Assembly: GCA_934632155.1 (NCBI GenBank) | Contig: CAKTXZ010000005.1 | Coordinates: 1 to 64,000, forward strand | Direction of reading: 5' to 3' | DNA length: 64,000 nucleotides | Source of the DNA: an uncultured Clostridia bacterium | Lineage (GTDB): Bacteria; Bacillota; Clostridia; Christensenellales; Aristaeellaceae | In this document: positions 35,164 to 44,291 of the stretch, piece after piece | Numbering within the stretch: the stretch's first letter is position 1 | Layout of the letters: every line of letters begins with the position of its first letter | The notes under the pieces: model-generated | Told to the model about the DNA's origin: nothing | What the model saw: only the letters and a program-made list of their open reading frames with translations | Database searches by the model: none | Position numbers and translations under genes: made by a program

Positions 35164-36291
35164 TTAAGCTTTTTCGCCGTTCTTTTCCTCCCAAAGCGGC
35201 ATGGAGGAACGGCCGAGCACCAGCTTCGTTTCCAGCAGGGTGCGGCTTTCGACAGGACGGCCGGTGATCTGCTCATACAGGCGGCGGAAGGCCAGCTTGC
35301 CCATCTGGGCTTCGTCCTGCCGAATGTGGGTGAAATGGCTGGTTTTCACGGGAGAATCATAGGCGTCGAAGCAAACGATGGAGATGTCGTCGGGCACGCG
35401 CAGCGAAATTTGCCCCAGCGCCTCCTCAATCAGGATGGCGGTGGGGGAATCGGCGGCGACAAGCGCGGTAATCTCCGGATGGGAAAGGAAGAACTGGCGG
35501 ATGCGCTGCATATCGTCGCTCACGTCGCATTTGCCGCGAAATTCCGGCATGAGCCCCTGAATGCTGCTGAAAATCAAAGAAGGATCCAGCGGGATGCTGT
35601 GCTCGGCATAGGCGCGGATGTAGCCGCTGCGCCGCGCGGCCAGCGCGGAGCTGGTTCCGGTCGGCGAAAAATAGGCGATGTGCTTGTGGCCGATGGAAAA
35701 GAGGTATTGCGTCGCGTTGAAGGCGGCCTGTTCGTTATTGCTGCACACATAGGGCATGTTCAGCCCCTCCAGATATCGGTCCGCCTGCACGAAGGGATAG
35801 CCGTTGATGGCGTGGCGGAATAATTCAACATTATAGGCCTGCGCGTGGAGCGGCATGATGATGACGCCCTGCGCGCCGTTGCGGATGATCTGGTTGATGA
35901 TGGCGGCCTCCTCCTTTTGCGAGGAATAGCGAATGCCCAGCAGCACGCCGCAGCCGAATTTGCGCGCCTCCTCGCAGACGGAAAAAATGAAGCCGGAGCC
36001 GAAGGCGTCGCTGGCGCCGGACATGATCACGCCGATGAGCATCGGCTTGCGCGCGGCGGCCGCGTCCTCGTTTTCGGTGAGCGTGACGAACGTGCCGTTT
36101 CCCTGCACGCGCCGGATCAGCCCTTCCTCGGAAAGCAGCGAAAGCGCGTGCTTGATTGTGATGATGCTGGTGGTAAAGCGGGCGGCCAGTTCGCTTTCGC
36201 TCGACAGCTTTTCGCCGTCCTGATAAACGCCGGCTTCAATTTCCTGACGCAGCGTTTGAAAGATTTTTTTGTATTGCGGCGTGTGCTTCAT
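35164..36291 (-). CDS. GntR-HTH / LacI-type sensor transcriptional regulator (AraR-like)
   Basis: 375 residues. Residues 1-75 form a GntR winged helix (YKKIFQTLRQEIEAGVYQDG, SSESELAARFTTSIITIKHA). From about 85 the protein is a periplasmic-binding-protein-like sugar sensor (PMLIGVIMSGASDAFGSGFI, NNEQAAFNATQYLF, TALVAADSPTAILI, ISIVCFDAYDSP), as in Bacillus AraR. It probably represses the glycan locus and is released by an imported sugar. The start at 36291 has AAGGA ten bases upstream. Its promoter (36484-36512) is followed at the start point by a 30-bp palindrome, pointing to autorepression. It lies between the GH76-like gene and the divergent importer operon. Confidence 0.88.
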   Translation of the reverse strand: MKHTPQYKKIFQTLRQEIEAGVYQDGEKLSSESELAARFTTSIITIKHALSLLSEEGLIRRVQGNGTFVTLTENEDAAAARKPMLIGVIMSGASDAFGSGFIFSVCEEARKFGCGVLLGIRYSSQKEEAAIINQIIRNGAQGVIIMPLHAQAYNVELFRHAINGYPFVQADRYLEGLNMPYVCSNNEQAAFNATQYLFSIGHKHIAYFSPTGTSSALAARRSGYIRAYAEHSIPLDPSLIFSSIQGLMPEFRGKCDVSDDMQRIRQFFLSHPEITALVAADSPTAILIEEALGQISLRVPDDISIVCFDAYDSPVKTSHFTHIRQDEAQMGKLAFRRLYEQITGRPVESRTLLETKLVLGRSSMPLWEEKNGEKA

Positions 36292-36447
36292 GATGCATCG
36301 TTCCTTTTCGATGGCGTCCCGCGGCCGCGCGGCGCTTGGCAAACGACGCGCGCACAGGATATTGCTTCCTAACCGCCGTTTTTCCTGCAAGGCTTGGGGA
36401 CGCTTTTGGACTGAACGGCGGAAAGCGACGCAAGATTGGAATAGTAT

Positions 36448-36477
36448 GATCTTGATAAAATATAATTTATTAAGATC
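36448..36477. promoter_or_regulatory. 30-bp near-perfect palindromic operator
   Basis: GATCTTGATAAA at the left and TTTATTAAGATC at the right flank an ATATAA centre; 28 of 30 positions are symmetric. It begins at the predicted transcription start of the regulator (downstream of the -10 at 36484), an ideal repressor position. The core word is shared with 34957-34970 and, in part, with 36575-36595. Confidence 0.7.
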
Positions 36478-36483
36478 GAGATG

Positions 36484-36512
36484 AGTATAACAGAAGAAAA
36501 ACGACTTGTCAA
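36484..36512 (-). promoter_or_regulatory. Consensus promoter of the GntR/LacI regulator
   Basis: Minus strand: TTGACA (36507-36512), 17-base spacer, TATACT (36484-36489). The 30-bp palindrome begins about seven bases downstream. Confidence 0.8.
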
Positions 36513-36572
36513 CATGAAATACCTTATATTATGCTGTTTCAAACTATAAATTTTCATCCGAAAAATACAAAA

Positions 36573-36596
36573 AAAGATAATAAATATAATTTACTA
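36573..36596. promoter_or_regulatory. Candidate operator half-site upstream of the importer promoter
   Basis: ATAATAAATATAATTTACTA contains TAAATATAATTTA, matching the centre and right half of the palindrome at 36448-36477. It abuts the TTGACA at 36599. It is weaker than the palindrome and could also act as an UP element. Confidence 0.4.
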
Positions 36597-36598
36597 GG

Positions 36599-36627
36599 TT
36601 GACATATGAAAAGTATAACAATACAAT
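36599..36627 (+). promoter_or_regulatory. Promoter of the importer/GH38 operon
   Basis: TTGACA (36599-36604), 17-base spacer, TACAAT (36622-36627). About 100 bases upstream of the binding-protein start, divergent from the regulator promoter. Confidence 0.75.
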
Positions 36628-36734
36628 GGGGACAAGAAAACGAACAACGCGTCGGGCGGCACGAGGAAAGGAGGAGCAACCATGGCTGCGGCCAACCGGC
36701 GCGCACGCGTAAAAAAGAAAGGAAGATTGGAAAG

Positions 36735-38360
36735 ATGAAAAAGGGTATTGCAATGCTGCTGACACTGGCGCTGCTGCTGACCGTTCTGCCCGCCGCGCTG
36801 GCGGAGGATAACGCGCCCGACCTGAAGGGAACGACGATCCGCATCCTGTCGGAGGACTGCTTCTCCAGCGACGCGTCGTGGGCCAACATTCTGCCGCTGT
36901 ACGCCAAGGTCGAAGCGGATACCGGCGTGAAGCTGGACTGGGAAATTATCACTTCGGATTATACCAATATTATGCTGACCCGTCTGGCGGGCAGCGCGGA
37001 CGGCTCGCCGGATATCGTGCAGCTCAACACCGACGCCGGCACATGGGCCAAGCTGATCGAGGACGGCGTGCTGGTCAACATCAAGGAGCTGATGGACGAA
37101 AACGCGCCGCATCTGGCGCAGTTCTTCCGCGAAAAGCGCCCGGACATCATGGGCTCGATGACGTATGTGGACGGCGGCATCTACACCATCCCCGACGCGG
37201 CCTATGAAACGGTGGAGGATTTCTACGGCAAGCTGGCGACCAGCGGCGACAACATTCTGATGTATCGCGCCGATCTGGCCGAGAAGCTGAATATCGAAGA
37301 GCCCAAAACGATCGAGGATCTGCACAAGATGCTGCTGGCCTTCAAGGCGTACGACGCGAGCATCATCCCGCTGCACATCTGGAACTACACCTCGTGGCAG
37401 TCCATCCGCGTGTTCGCCAATTGCTACGGCCTGAAGTGGGCGAACCCGAACACGGGCTCCAACTTCTTCCGCGCCAACGACGACGGCACGGTCGAATTTA
37501 CCGCCATTACGGACGAGGCGAAGGCGTGGGTCAAGGAAATGGCGACGTGGGTGAGCGAGGATCTGGTCAGCACCACGGTCAACGCCGAGGATAAGATGGG
37601 CCTGCCCGGCACCGGCAAGGTCGGCGTATGCTACGTCGGCAATTACGGCACGATGCAGGAGCTGAACAAGCTGCTGGAGGATAACGGCGTGGAGGGCGCG
37701 TACTTCAAGGCGCTGCCATGGCTCACGGGCCCCAACGGCGAAAAGGGCATCGGCACGCGCGTGAGCTTTGAGAACGCGATCGGCATTGTGGACAACGGCG
37801 ATACCGAGCAGATCAAGAAGGTGCTCCAGTACATCGACTACACCTACTTCACCGACGAAGGCATCGTCAGCCAGGCGCTGGGCGTTCAGGGCGTCAACTG
37901 GGATTACGACGCCGACGGCCAGCCCCGCCTGAACGACGAAACCATTCAGGCTTGGTATGTCGATAAGACCAGCAGCCTGCAGAAGATGGGCGGAAACGGC
38001 CATTGCCGTATGCCGCAGGTGTATCGCCAGTCCCTGCGGGAATACATGGATCAGGTGGCGATTGAAGCGGGCGCGAAGAAGGCCAAAACCGACGAAGAGC
38101 TCAAGGTCTGTCAGGATTGGGCGGACGCCGCGTTCCTGAGCTATCCCTTCATGTACTACACTGCTGAGGAGCAGGCCGTGATCGACGATATCTTCGGCGA
38201 TCTGGGCACGTATGTCAACGAGATGATTAACCGCTTCGTGCTGGGCGAGCTGGACATTGACGAAAACTGGGACGAATTCGTCTCCAACGTTAAGGCGATG
38301 AACATCGACACCGTCGTGGCGGCCTATCAGTCCGCTTACGACCGCTATCTGGGCAAGTAA
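36735..38360 (+). CDS. ABC importer solute-binding protein (LipO/YtcQ type)
   Basis: 541 residues. Signal peptide MKKGIAMLLTLALLLTVLPA, cleavage near ALA; no Cys follows, so no lipobox. The mature protein matches the large family-1 binding proteins paired with LplB/YtcP permeases (typical length 500-560), with features such as NFFRANDDGTVEFTAITDEAK and CRMPQVYRQSLREYMDQVAI. It should bind an oligosaccharide. The ATG at 36735 follows AAGGAAGATTGG; upstream in-frame codons are Arg-rich and look non-coding. The hairpin at 38383-38404 separates it from the permeases. Confidence 0.87.
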   Translation: MKKGIAMLLTLALLLTVLPAALAEDNAPDLKGTTIRILSEDCFSSDASWANILPLYAKVEADTGVKLDWEIITSDYTNIMLTRLAGSADGSPDIVQLNTDAGTWAKLIEDGVLVNIKELMDENAPHLAQFFREKRPDIMGSMTYVDGGIYTIPDAAYETVEDFYGKLATSGDNILMYRADLAEKLNIEEPKTIEDLHKMLLAFKAYDASIIPLHIWNYTSWQSIRVFANCYGLKWANPNTGSNFFRANDDGTVEFTAITDEAKAWVKEMATWVSEDLVSTTVNAEDKMGLPGTGKVGVCYVGNYGTMQELNKLLEDNGVEGAYFKALPWLTGPNGEKGIGTRVSFENAIGIVDNGDTEQIKKVLQYIDYTYFTDEGIVSQALGVQGVNWDYDADGQPRLNDETIQAWYVDKTSSLQKMGGNGHCRMPQVYRQSLREYMDQVAIEAGAKKAKTDEELKVCQDWADAAFLSYPFMYYTAEEQAVIDDIFGDLGTYVNEMINRFVLGELDIDENWDEFVSNVKAMNIDTVVAAYQSAYDRYLGK

Positions 38361-38382
38361 ACCGTATTTCTCCGGGCGGAGG

Positions 38383-38404
38383 GGGCGAAAGGCTCCCTTC
38401 GCCC
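38383..38404 (+). other. Intercistronic hairpin between binding protein and permeases
   Basis: GGGCGAA (38383-38389) pairs with TTCGCCC (38398-38404), continuing with GG/CC inside. No U-tract. As at 10856-10877, it follows a binding-protein gene and probably protects or partly terminates the message. Confidence 0.55.
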
Positions 38405-38439
38405 GGATGGCGAATAAGCCGCAAAGGTGGAATGACAGT

Positions 38440-39345
38440 ATGAAACGAAAATTTGAAAAAATCTGGAACGACCGCTATGCGGCGTTAATCGCACTGCCCG
38501 GTTTTTTGTATTTGCTGATCTTTTCCTACATTCCCATGGCGGGGGTTGTCACGGCCTTTCAGAATTTTTCTTTTCGAAAGCCGTTTCTGGGCAACGAATG
38601 GGTTGGCTTCAAATGGTTTCGCAAGTTCTTCAACGGTATCTATTTCGGCCGTACCGTAACCAACACGCTGATTATCAGCGTGGAGGGGCTGATTATCGGC
38701 GTTGTCACCGCGACGCTGTTCGCGCTGCTGCTCAACGAAATCAGGGATGGAAAATTCAAGCGCATTACGCAGTCCATCAGTTATTTTCCGCATTTCATTT
38801 CCACGGTTGTTATCGTCGGCCTGATGGGGCGGCTGCTGGATAAGGATTCGGGCCTGATTAACCTGCTGATCGCCAGACTGGGCGGCACAAAGATTGATTT
38901 TTTCAACAAAGCGAGGTGGTTTCGCACGCTCTATCACGGCTCCGGGCTGTGGCAGGGGCTGGGCTGGAGCACCATTATTTATCTGGGCGCCATTACCGCC
39001 ATCGATCCGACGCTCTATGAAGCGGCGACCATCGACGGCGCGTCCCGCTTCCAGTGCATGCGGCATATTACGCTGCCGGGCATCAAGCCGGTCGTCATGA
39101 CGGTGGTGCTGATGAACATCGGCAGCATCCTGAACGTGGGCGCGACGAAGATTTTGCTGATGTATACGCCCACCACCTACGTAACGGCGGATGTAATTTC
39201 CACCTATGTTTACCGCGAGGGGCTCGGCAAGGCGCAGTACGGCTACGGCGCGGCCATCGGCCTGTTCAATTCGATTGTCAACATCACGCTGCTTCTGATT
39301 GCCAACGCTGCAAGCAAACGGCTGACAGAGGTCGGCCTGTTTTAA
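38440..39345 (+). CDS. ABC importer permease, LplB-like
   Basis: 301 residues, six membrane helices beginning at ALIALPGFLYLLIFSYIPMA. The cytoplasmic EAA loop is YEAATIDGASRFQCMRHITL. It forms the channel with the YtcP-like permease downstream. I chose ATG 38440 because AAAGGTGG lies nine bases upstream; the ATG at 38407 falls against the hairpin and lacks a site. No ATPase gene is in the operon; such systems usually borrow a shared MsmX-type ATPase. Confidence 0.9.
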   Translation: MKRKFEKIWNDRYAALIALPGFLYLLIFSYIPMAGVVTAFQNFSFRKPFLGNEWVGFKWFRKFFNGIYFGRTVTNTLIISVEGLIIGVVTATLFALLLNEIRDGKFKRITQSISYFPHFISTVVIVGLMGRLLDKDSGLINLLIARLGGTKIDFFNKARWFRTLYHGSGLWQGLGWSTIIYLGAITAIDPTLYEAATIDGASRFQCMRHITLPGIKPVVMTVVLMNIGSILNVGATKILLMYTPTTYVTADVISTYVYREGLGKAQYGYGAAIGLFNSIVNITLLLIANAASKRLTEVGLF

Positions 39346-39358
39346 GGGGGCGGGAGGA

Positions 39359-40291
39359 ATGATTGGACAAAAAACGATTGCGCAAAAAAGAAACAACGCG
39401 ATCAAGCGCACCCATTCTGACCGCATTTTGCTGGGCGTCGCGCTGACGGTGGTGATTCTGGTGACGGCGTGCTGCCTGTATCCGCTGCTGTATGTCATCA
39501 GCATGAGCTTTTCCAGCGATACGGCGGTGCTTTCCAATTCAGTATGGCTGCTGCCGCGCGGGGTTAATTTCCGCTCTTATCAGATTGTTCTGTCCAACGG
39601 CAGCCTGCTGCATTCCATGCTCAACACGCTGCTCTATACCGTGCTCGGCATTGCCGTCAGCCTGATTCTTACGGTGAGCTACGGCTATTCGCTGTCGCGG
39701 CGGGGCACGTTCTTCAACCGCTTTTTGCAGTCCTACACGCTGGTATGCATGATCTTTTCCGGCGGCTTGATTCCGTTTTTCATTCTGATGAACCGTATCA
39801 AGCTTTACGGCACGATTTGGTCCGTCATCATGTGCGGCGCGCTGAGCGTCTGGAACGCGATTCTGGTGCGCGTTTTTATCCGTGTGAATATTCCCGATTC
39901 CATGTATGAGGCGGCGACCATCGACGGGGCGAACGAAATGCAGATTTTCTTCCGGCTGGTGCTGCCGCTGTCCACCACGATCATCGTCATCATCGGCATG
40001 TATGCGGGCGTGCATTACTGGAACGACTATTTCAACGCGCTGCTCTTTTTGCCCAAGCGTGACAAATGGCCGATGCAGGTGCTGCTCAAGGAGATTCTTT
40101 CCGTGCAGTCCGCCACGTCCAACCAGTCCATCATGTCCAATGAATCGCTGGATCAGACGGCGTATCTGGTGGAGGCCACCCGAACGAAATACGCCATTAT
40201 CGTGATCGCCACGGTGCCCATCGGCATCGTGTATCCTTTCCTGCAAAAGTATTTTGTCAAGGGCGTTATGATCGGCGCGATCAAGGAATGA
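39359..40291 (+). CDS. ABC importer permease, YtcP-like
   Basis: 310 residues. An N-terminal cytoplasmic stretch, then membrane helices beginning GVALTVVILVTACCLYPLLY. The EAA loop is YEAATIDGANEMQIFFRLVLPL, and the family C-terminus YPFLQKYFVKGVMIGAIKE is present. It is the second half of the sugar channel. AAGGGGG lies eight bases before the ATG. It is 13 bases after the LplB-like gene and 26 before the GH38 gene. Confidence 0.92.
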   Translation: MIGQKTIAQKRNNAIKRTHSDRILLGVALTVVILVTACCLYPLLYVISMSFSSDTAVLSNSVWLLPRGVNFRSYQIVLSNGSLLHSMLNTLLYTVLGIAVSLILTVSYGYSLSRRGTFFNRFLQSYTLVCMIFSGGLIPFFILMNRIKLYGTIWSVIMCGALSVWNAILVRVFIRVNIPDSMYEAATIDGANEMQIFFRLVLPLSTTIIVIIGMYAGVHYWNDYFNALLFLPKRDKWPMQVLLKEILSVQSATSNQSIMSNESLDQTAYLVEATRTKYAIIVIATVPIGIVYPFLQKYFVKGVMIGAIKE

Positions 40292-40317
40292 AAATAAATT
40301 GTGAGAGGGATTGAAAC

Positions 40318-43300
40318 ATGCAGTTCAAAGACGGCCTGAAGGACAGAAACGGGGAGCGCTATATGCTTCCCAGGCGGATTCGCGGCCTGTGCGATACGCT
40401 GTACAAGGAATATGTTTACACGGACAAGGAGCCCCTGCACGGCATGGAAATAAAGCAGGGCGAGGCGGGGCAGTGGCGCCCCTTCTGCGACGGCGAGGAA
40501 TGCTGGGGCGGGCGTGACACGCATTTTTTCTTCCGGCTGCATGTGAAGCTTCCGCCGCGCATGGCGGGCCGTCAGGTGCGCTTCGCGGCGACGCCCGGCC
40601 CCAACGGCGGCTGGTATTGGGGCGCGCCGCAGGTGCTGGCCTATGTGAACGGCGAGATTCGGCAGGGCATGGACAGCAACCATCGTGAGATCGTGCTGAC
40701 CGACCATGCCCAGACCACGGACGAATGGGATATTCTGTTGGATGCGTATTGCGATATGTTCCGTTATACCGATCCTTTGCAGATGCGTATGTCCCTGCTG
40801 TGCGTTGATACGGAGGCCGAGGCGCTCTATTACGATCTGCTCACGCCGCTGGAGGTGGCGGAGGAGCTGCCGGTGGACGATATTCGCCGCATTGATCTGC
40901 TGGACAGGCTGAATCAGGCGGTCAGCCTGCTGGATCTGCGCCAGCCCAGCGGCGAAATGTCCGCCCGCAGCATTCGCGCGTGCCGGGAATATGTGAAACG
41001 GGAGCTTTACGACGCGCTGTGCGGGGATCAGCCGACGCAGGTGACGGCGCTGGGCAGCACGCACATTGACGTGGCGTGGATGTGGACGTACGCGCAGACG
41101 CGCGACAAGACCGCCCGCAGCTTTTCCACCGCGCTGGCGATGATGGAGCGCTACCCCAATTATCGCTTCATGTCCTCGCAGCCGCAGCTTTACGCCTTCC
41201 TCAAGCAGGATCATCCCGAGGTATACGAGAAGGTTCGCGCCCGCGTGCTGGAGGGACGCTGGGAGGCCGAGGGCGGCATGTGGGTAGAAGCGGATACCAA
41301 CCTGCCCTCCGGCGAATCGCTGGTGCGTCAGTTCCTCTACGGCTGCCGCTTTTTCGAGCAGGAATTCGGCAAGCGCTGCCGCGTGCTGTGGCTGCCCGAT
41401 GTGTTTGGCTATTCGGCTGCGCTGCCGCAGATCATGAAAAAGTGCGGCGTCGATTATTTCATGACGACCAAGATTTCATGGAACGAATACGATAAGATGC
41501 CCTACGACACGTTCATGTGGCAGGGCATCGACGGCAGCCGGGTGCTGAGTCATTTTATCGGCGCGCGGAAAAATGAGCTGCCCGACAGCGAATACCTGAC
41601 GACCTACAACGCCTACCTGAACCCGTCGATGACCATGGGCGCGTGGAAACGCTATCAACAGAAGGATCTTAACCGCGACGTGCTGCTGTGCTACGGGCAC
41701 GGCGACGGCGGCGGCGGCCCTGAGCCCGCCATGCAGGAGCGCGGCGAACGCATGACGGCCGGTATTCCGGGCTGCCCGCAGGTTCGCTTCGGCTCGGTTC
41801 GCGAATATTTCGAAAAGCTGGAGCGCGAGGTGGGCGGCAAGAAGCGCCTTCCGCGCTGGCGGGGCGAATTGTATTTTGAATATCATCGCGGAACGTATAC
41901 CTCCATGGCGGCGATTAAGCGGCTGAACCGCAAGGCGGAGTACACGCTGCTGGCGCTGGAAAACGCCGCCGTGCTGGCCGATCAGCTCAGCGGCGCGGCG
42001 GAATATCCCCGGCAGCTGCTGGCGGATTGCTGGCGCACGGTGCTGCTCAATCAGTTCCACGACGTGCTGCCGGGCTCCTCCATCCGCGAGGTTTACGAGG
42101 AAGTGGAGCAAATGCAGCGCGATATGCTGGCGCGGGCGCAGGAAGCGCTTTCGGATCGCCTGCGCCGCATCGGCGGCTGCATGGACGCGCCGGAGGCCGG
42201 GCTGACGCTGCTGAATCCCCTGTCCTTTGACCGGGAGGATCTGGTGTGCTTCGACGCGCCGGCGGGCGTATGTTCGCTTCAGGACGCGGACGGCAGGCTG
42301 CACCCGGTGCAGCGTCTTGCCGACGGCACGGCGATTGCAACGGCCTTCGCCCCGGCGAAGGGCGCGGCGCATGCGGCTTTCTCGGCGCAGCCGGCGCGGC
42401 AGGAGCGCATAACGGCCAGCCGCGAGGGCATGGAAAATGCGTTCTTCCGTCTGAAATTTGATAAAAAGATGCATATTTGCTCGCTTTTGTGCAAGGAAAG
42501 CGGGCGGGAAATGGCCGTGGAGGGTCAGCCGCTCAACCGGCTCATCGCCTATGAGGACAGGCCGACGGTGGACCAGGCATGGAACATTCAGCCCTATTAT
42601 CAGGAGCACAGCTGGCCGATGGAGGACGTAAGCGAGGTGCGCGTGCTGGAGGAGGGCCCCGTGCGCGCGGTGGTAGAGGTCACACGCCGCTTCCTGCACT
42701 CCACGCTGCGTCAGCAAATTACGCTCTATGCCGACGTTCGGCGCATCGACGTGCATTGCTTTGCAGACTGGCAGGAGCATGATACGCTGGTCAAGGTGGA
42801 CTTCCCCACCGCCGTCAACAGCGCTTTTGCGACGTTCGATATTCAGTTTGGCAACCTGCAGCGCACGACGCATGAGAATACGACATGGGATTTTGCCCAG
42901 TTTGAGGTTTGCGGCCATAAGTGGGCGGATTTGAGTCAGGAGGATTACGGCCTCGCCGTTTTGAACGACTGCAAATACGGCTGGGATGTAAAGGACGGCC
43001 ATGTTCGCCTGACGCTGCTCAAATCCTCCTGCTATCCTAACCCGGCGGCGGATAAGTGCGCGCATGAATTCACCTATTCCATCTATCCGCACGAGGGCGG
43101 CTGGCGGCAGGCACAGGTCGACCGTGAGGCGTTCCGCCTCAATTGCCCCCTGATCGCGGCCGCGGCTCCGAAAAACGTCGCGCAGGCAGCGACCGCCCAA
43201 GCGTTCCTTGCGCGGGTCGACCGGCCGGACGTGGTGCTGGAAACCGTGAAATACGCCGAGGACGGCGACGAAATCATCCTTCGCCTGTATGAAAACATGA

Positions 43301-43461
43301 ACTGCGGCGGCGCGTTTACGCTGGAGCTTGGCTTCGACGCGCAAAAGGTGTGCCGGTGCAATATGCTTGAGCGGGAGGAAACGCCGCTGGCCCTGCAGGG
43401 ACGCGTGCTGCGGGACGAGATTCATCCCTATGAAATTCTGACCTATAAGATTACCAAGTAA
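40318..43461 (+). CDS. Alpha-mannosidase, glycoside hydrolase family 38
   Basis: 1047 residues, no signal peptide, so intracellular. The GH38 catalytic domain begins with the zinc motif STHIDVAWMWTYAQTRDK (His249, Asp251). The nucleophile Asp361 is in LWLPDVFGYSAALPQIMKK. A mid helical domain contains NQFHDVLPGSSIREVYEEVE, and the long C-terminal beta-sandwich region ends with the typical RVLRDEIHPYEILTYKI. It removes terminal alpha-mannose from imported oligosaccharides. The best match is the bacterial MngB/ams1-type subgroup. GAGAGGG precedes the ATG. It is followed after 23 bases by the HAD gene, so the small enzymes downstream are in the same operon. Confidence 0.93.
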   Translation: MQFKDGLKDRNGERYMLPRRIRGLCDTLYKEYVYTDKEPLHGMEIKQGEAGQWRPFCDGEECWGGRDTHFFFRLHVKLPPRMAGRQVRFAATPGPNGGWYWGAPQVLAYVNGEIRQGMDSNHREIVLTDHAQTTDEWDILLDAYCDMFRYTDPLQMRMSLLCVDTEAEALYYDLLTPLEVAEELPVDDIRRIDLLDRLNQAVSLLDLRQPSGEMSARSIRACREYVKRELYDALCGDQPTQVTALGSTHIDVAWMWTYAQTRDKTARSFSTALAMMERYPNYRFMSSQPQLYAFLKQDHPEVYEKVRARVLEGRWEAEGGMWVEADTNLPSGESLVRQFLYGCRFFEQEFGKRCRVLWLPDVFGYSAALPQIMKKCGVDYFMTTKISWNEYDKMPYDTFMWQGIDGSRVLSHFIGARKNELPDSEYLTTYNAYLNPSMTMGAWKRYQQKDLNRDVLLCYGHGDGGGGPEPAMQERGERMTAGIPGCPQVRFGSVREYFEKLEREVGGKKRLPRWRGELYFEYHRGTYTSMAAIKRLNRKAEYTLLALENAAVLADQLSGAAEYPRQLLADCWRTVLLNQFHDVLPGSSIREVYEEVEQMQRDMLARAQEALSDRLRRIGGCMDAPEAGLTLLNPLSFDREDLVCFDAPAGVCSLQDADGRLHPVQRLADGTAIATAFAPAKGAAHAAFSAQPARQERITASREGMENAFFRLKFDKKMHICSLLCKESGREMAVEGQPLNRLIAYEDRPTVDQAWNIQPYYQEHSWPMEDVSEVRVLEEGPVRAVVEVTRRFLHSTLRQQITLYADVRRIDVHCFADWQEHDTLVKVDFPTAVNSAFATFDIQFGNLQRTTHENTTWDFAQFEVCGHKWADLSQEDYGLAVLNDCKYGWDVKDGHVRLTLLKSSCYPNPAADKCAHEFTYSIYPHEGGWRQAQVDREAFRLNCPLIAAAAPKNVAQAATAQAFLARVDRPDVVLETVKYAEDGDEIILRLYENMNCGGAFTLELGFDAQKVCRCNMLEREETPLALQGRVLRDEIHPYEILTYKITK

Positions 43462-43484
43462 TTCCGAGACAAAGGAGAAAAAGC

Positions 43485-44282
43485 ATGGAAATACTGCGTA
43501 CGCCGCCGCAAAGCCCGGTTCGTGCGATGGTGTTCGATTTTGACGGCACAATTTCCACCCTGCGCTGCGGCTGGGAGGAGGTTATGCAGCCGATGCTGGA
43601 GGAAACGCTTCGCGCCTGCGGCGGCGCGGAAAGCGATGCGGAAATCGCGGCGCTGGCGGCGCGCTACATTGATGAATCAACCGGTATTCAGACAATTTTC
43701 CAAATGAAATGGCTGGCGCAGCAGGTGGCGCAGCGCGGCGGGAGGGCGCTCGACCCATGGGATTACAAGGCGGAATATAACCGCCGGCTGATGCTGCGGG
43801 TGGATGAAAAAAAGCGCCGGCTGCTTCAGGGCGCGGAAAAGCCGGCGCAGTATCTGATGGCGGGCGCGGCGGATTTTCTTTCCGCGCTTCGCCGCGCCGG
43901 CGTGCGGGTGTACGTCGCCAGCGGCACAGACCATCCCGACGTGGTAACGGAGGCCAAGGCGCTGCAGGTTTATGATCTGTTTGACGAATTGCTGGGCGCG
44001 CCGCCGCACAAGGAGAACTGTTCCAAAGAGGCTGTGCTGCGCCGCCTGATCGAGAAAAACGGGCTGTCGGGCGATGACGTGGCCGTGATGGGCGACGGCA
44101 AGGTGGAGATCATGCTGGGGCGGCAGGCCGGCGCGCGTACGATCGGCCTTGCGAGCGATGAGGCCGCGCGGCGGGGCGTAAACCCGGTCAAGCGCGCGCG
44201 GCTCATTCAGGCGGGCGCAGACGCTATCTGCGGCGATTTTCTGGAGCGCGGCGCCATTTTGGCCTTTCTGGGCCTTTGCTGA
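43485..44282 (+). CDS. HAD-superfamily phosphatase
   Basis: 265 residues. HAD motif I is MVFDFDGTIS (Asp18, Asp20), motif II is the VYVASGTD segment, and motif III/IV are KEAVLRRLIEKNGLSGDDVA and MGDGKVEIMLGR. The cap lies between residues about 35 and 130. It should dephosphorylate a small phospho-sugar. Given the next three genes, a heptose-bisphosphate-like or related sugar phosphate is plausible (inference). AAAGGAG precedes the ATG. It is nine bases from the DHS-like gene. Confidence 0.85.
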   Translation: MEILRTPPQSPVRAMVFDFDGTISTLRCGWEEVMQPMLEETLRACGGAESDAEIAALAARYIDESTGIQTIFQMKWLAQQVAQRGGRALDPWDYKAEYNRRLMLRVDEKKRRLLQGAEKPAQYLMAGAADFLSALRRAGVRVYVASGTDHPDVVTEAKALQVYDLFDELLGAPPHKENCSKEAVLRRLIEKNGLSGDDVAVMGDGKVEIMLGRQAGARTIGLASDEAARRGVNPVKRARLIQAGADAICGDFLERGAILAFLGLC

Positions 44283-44291
44283 GGAGGAAAT

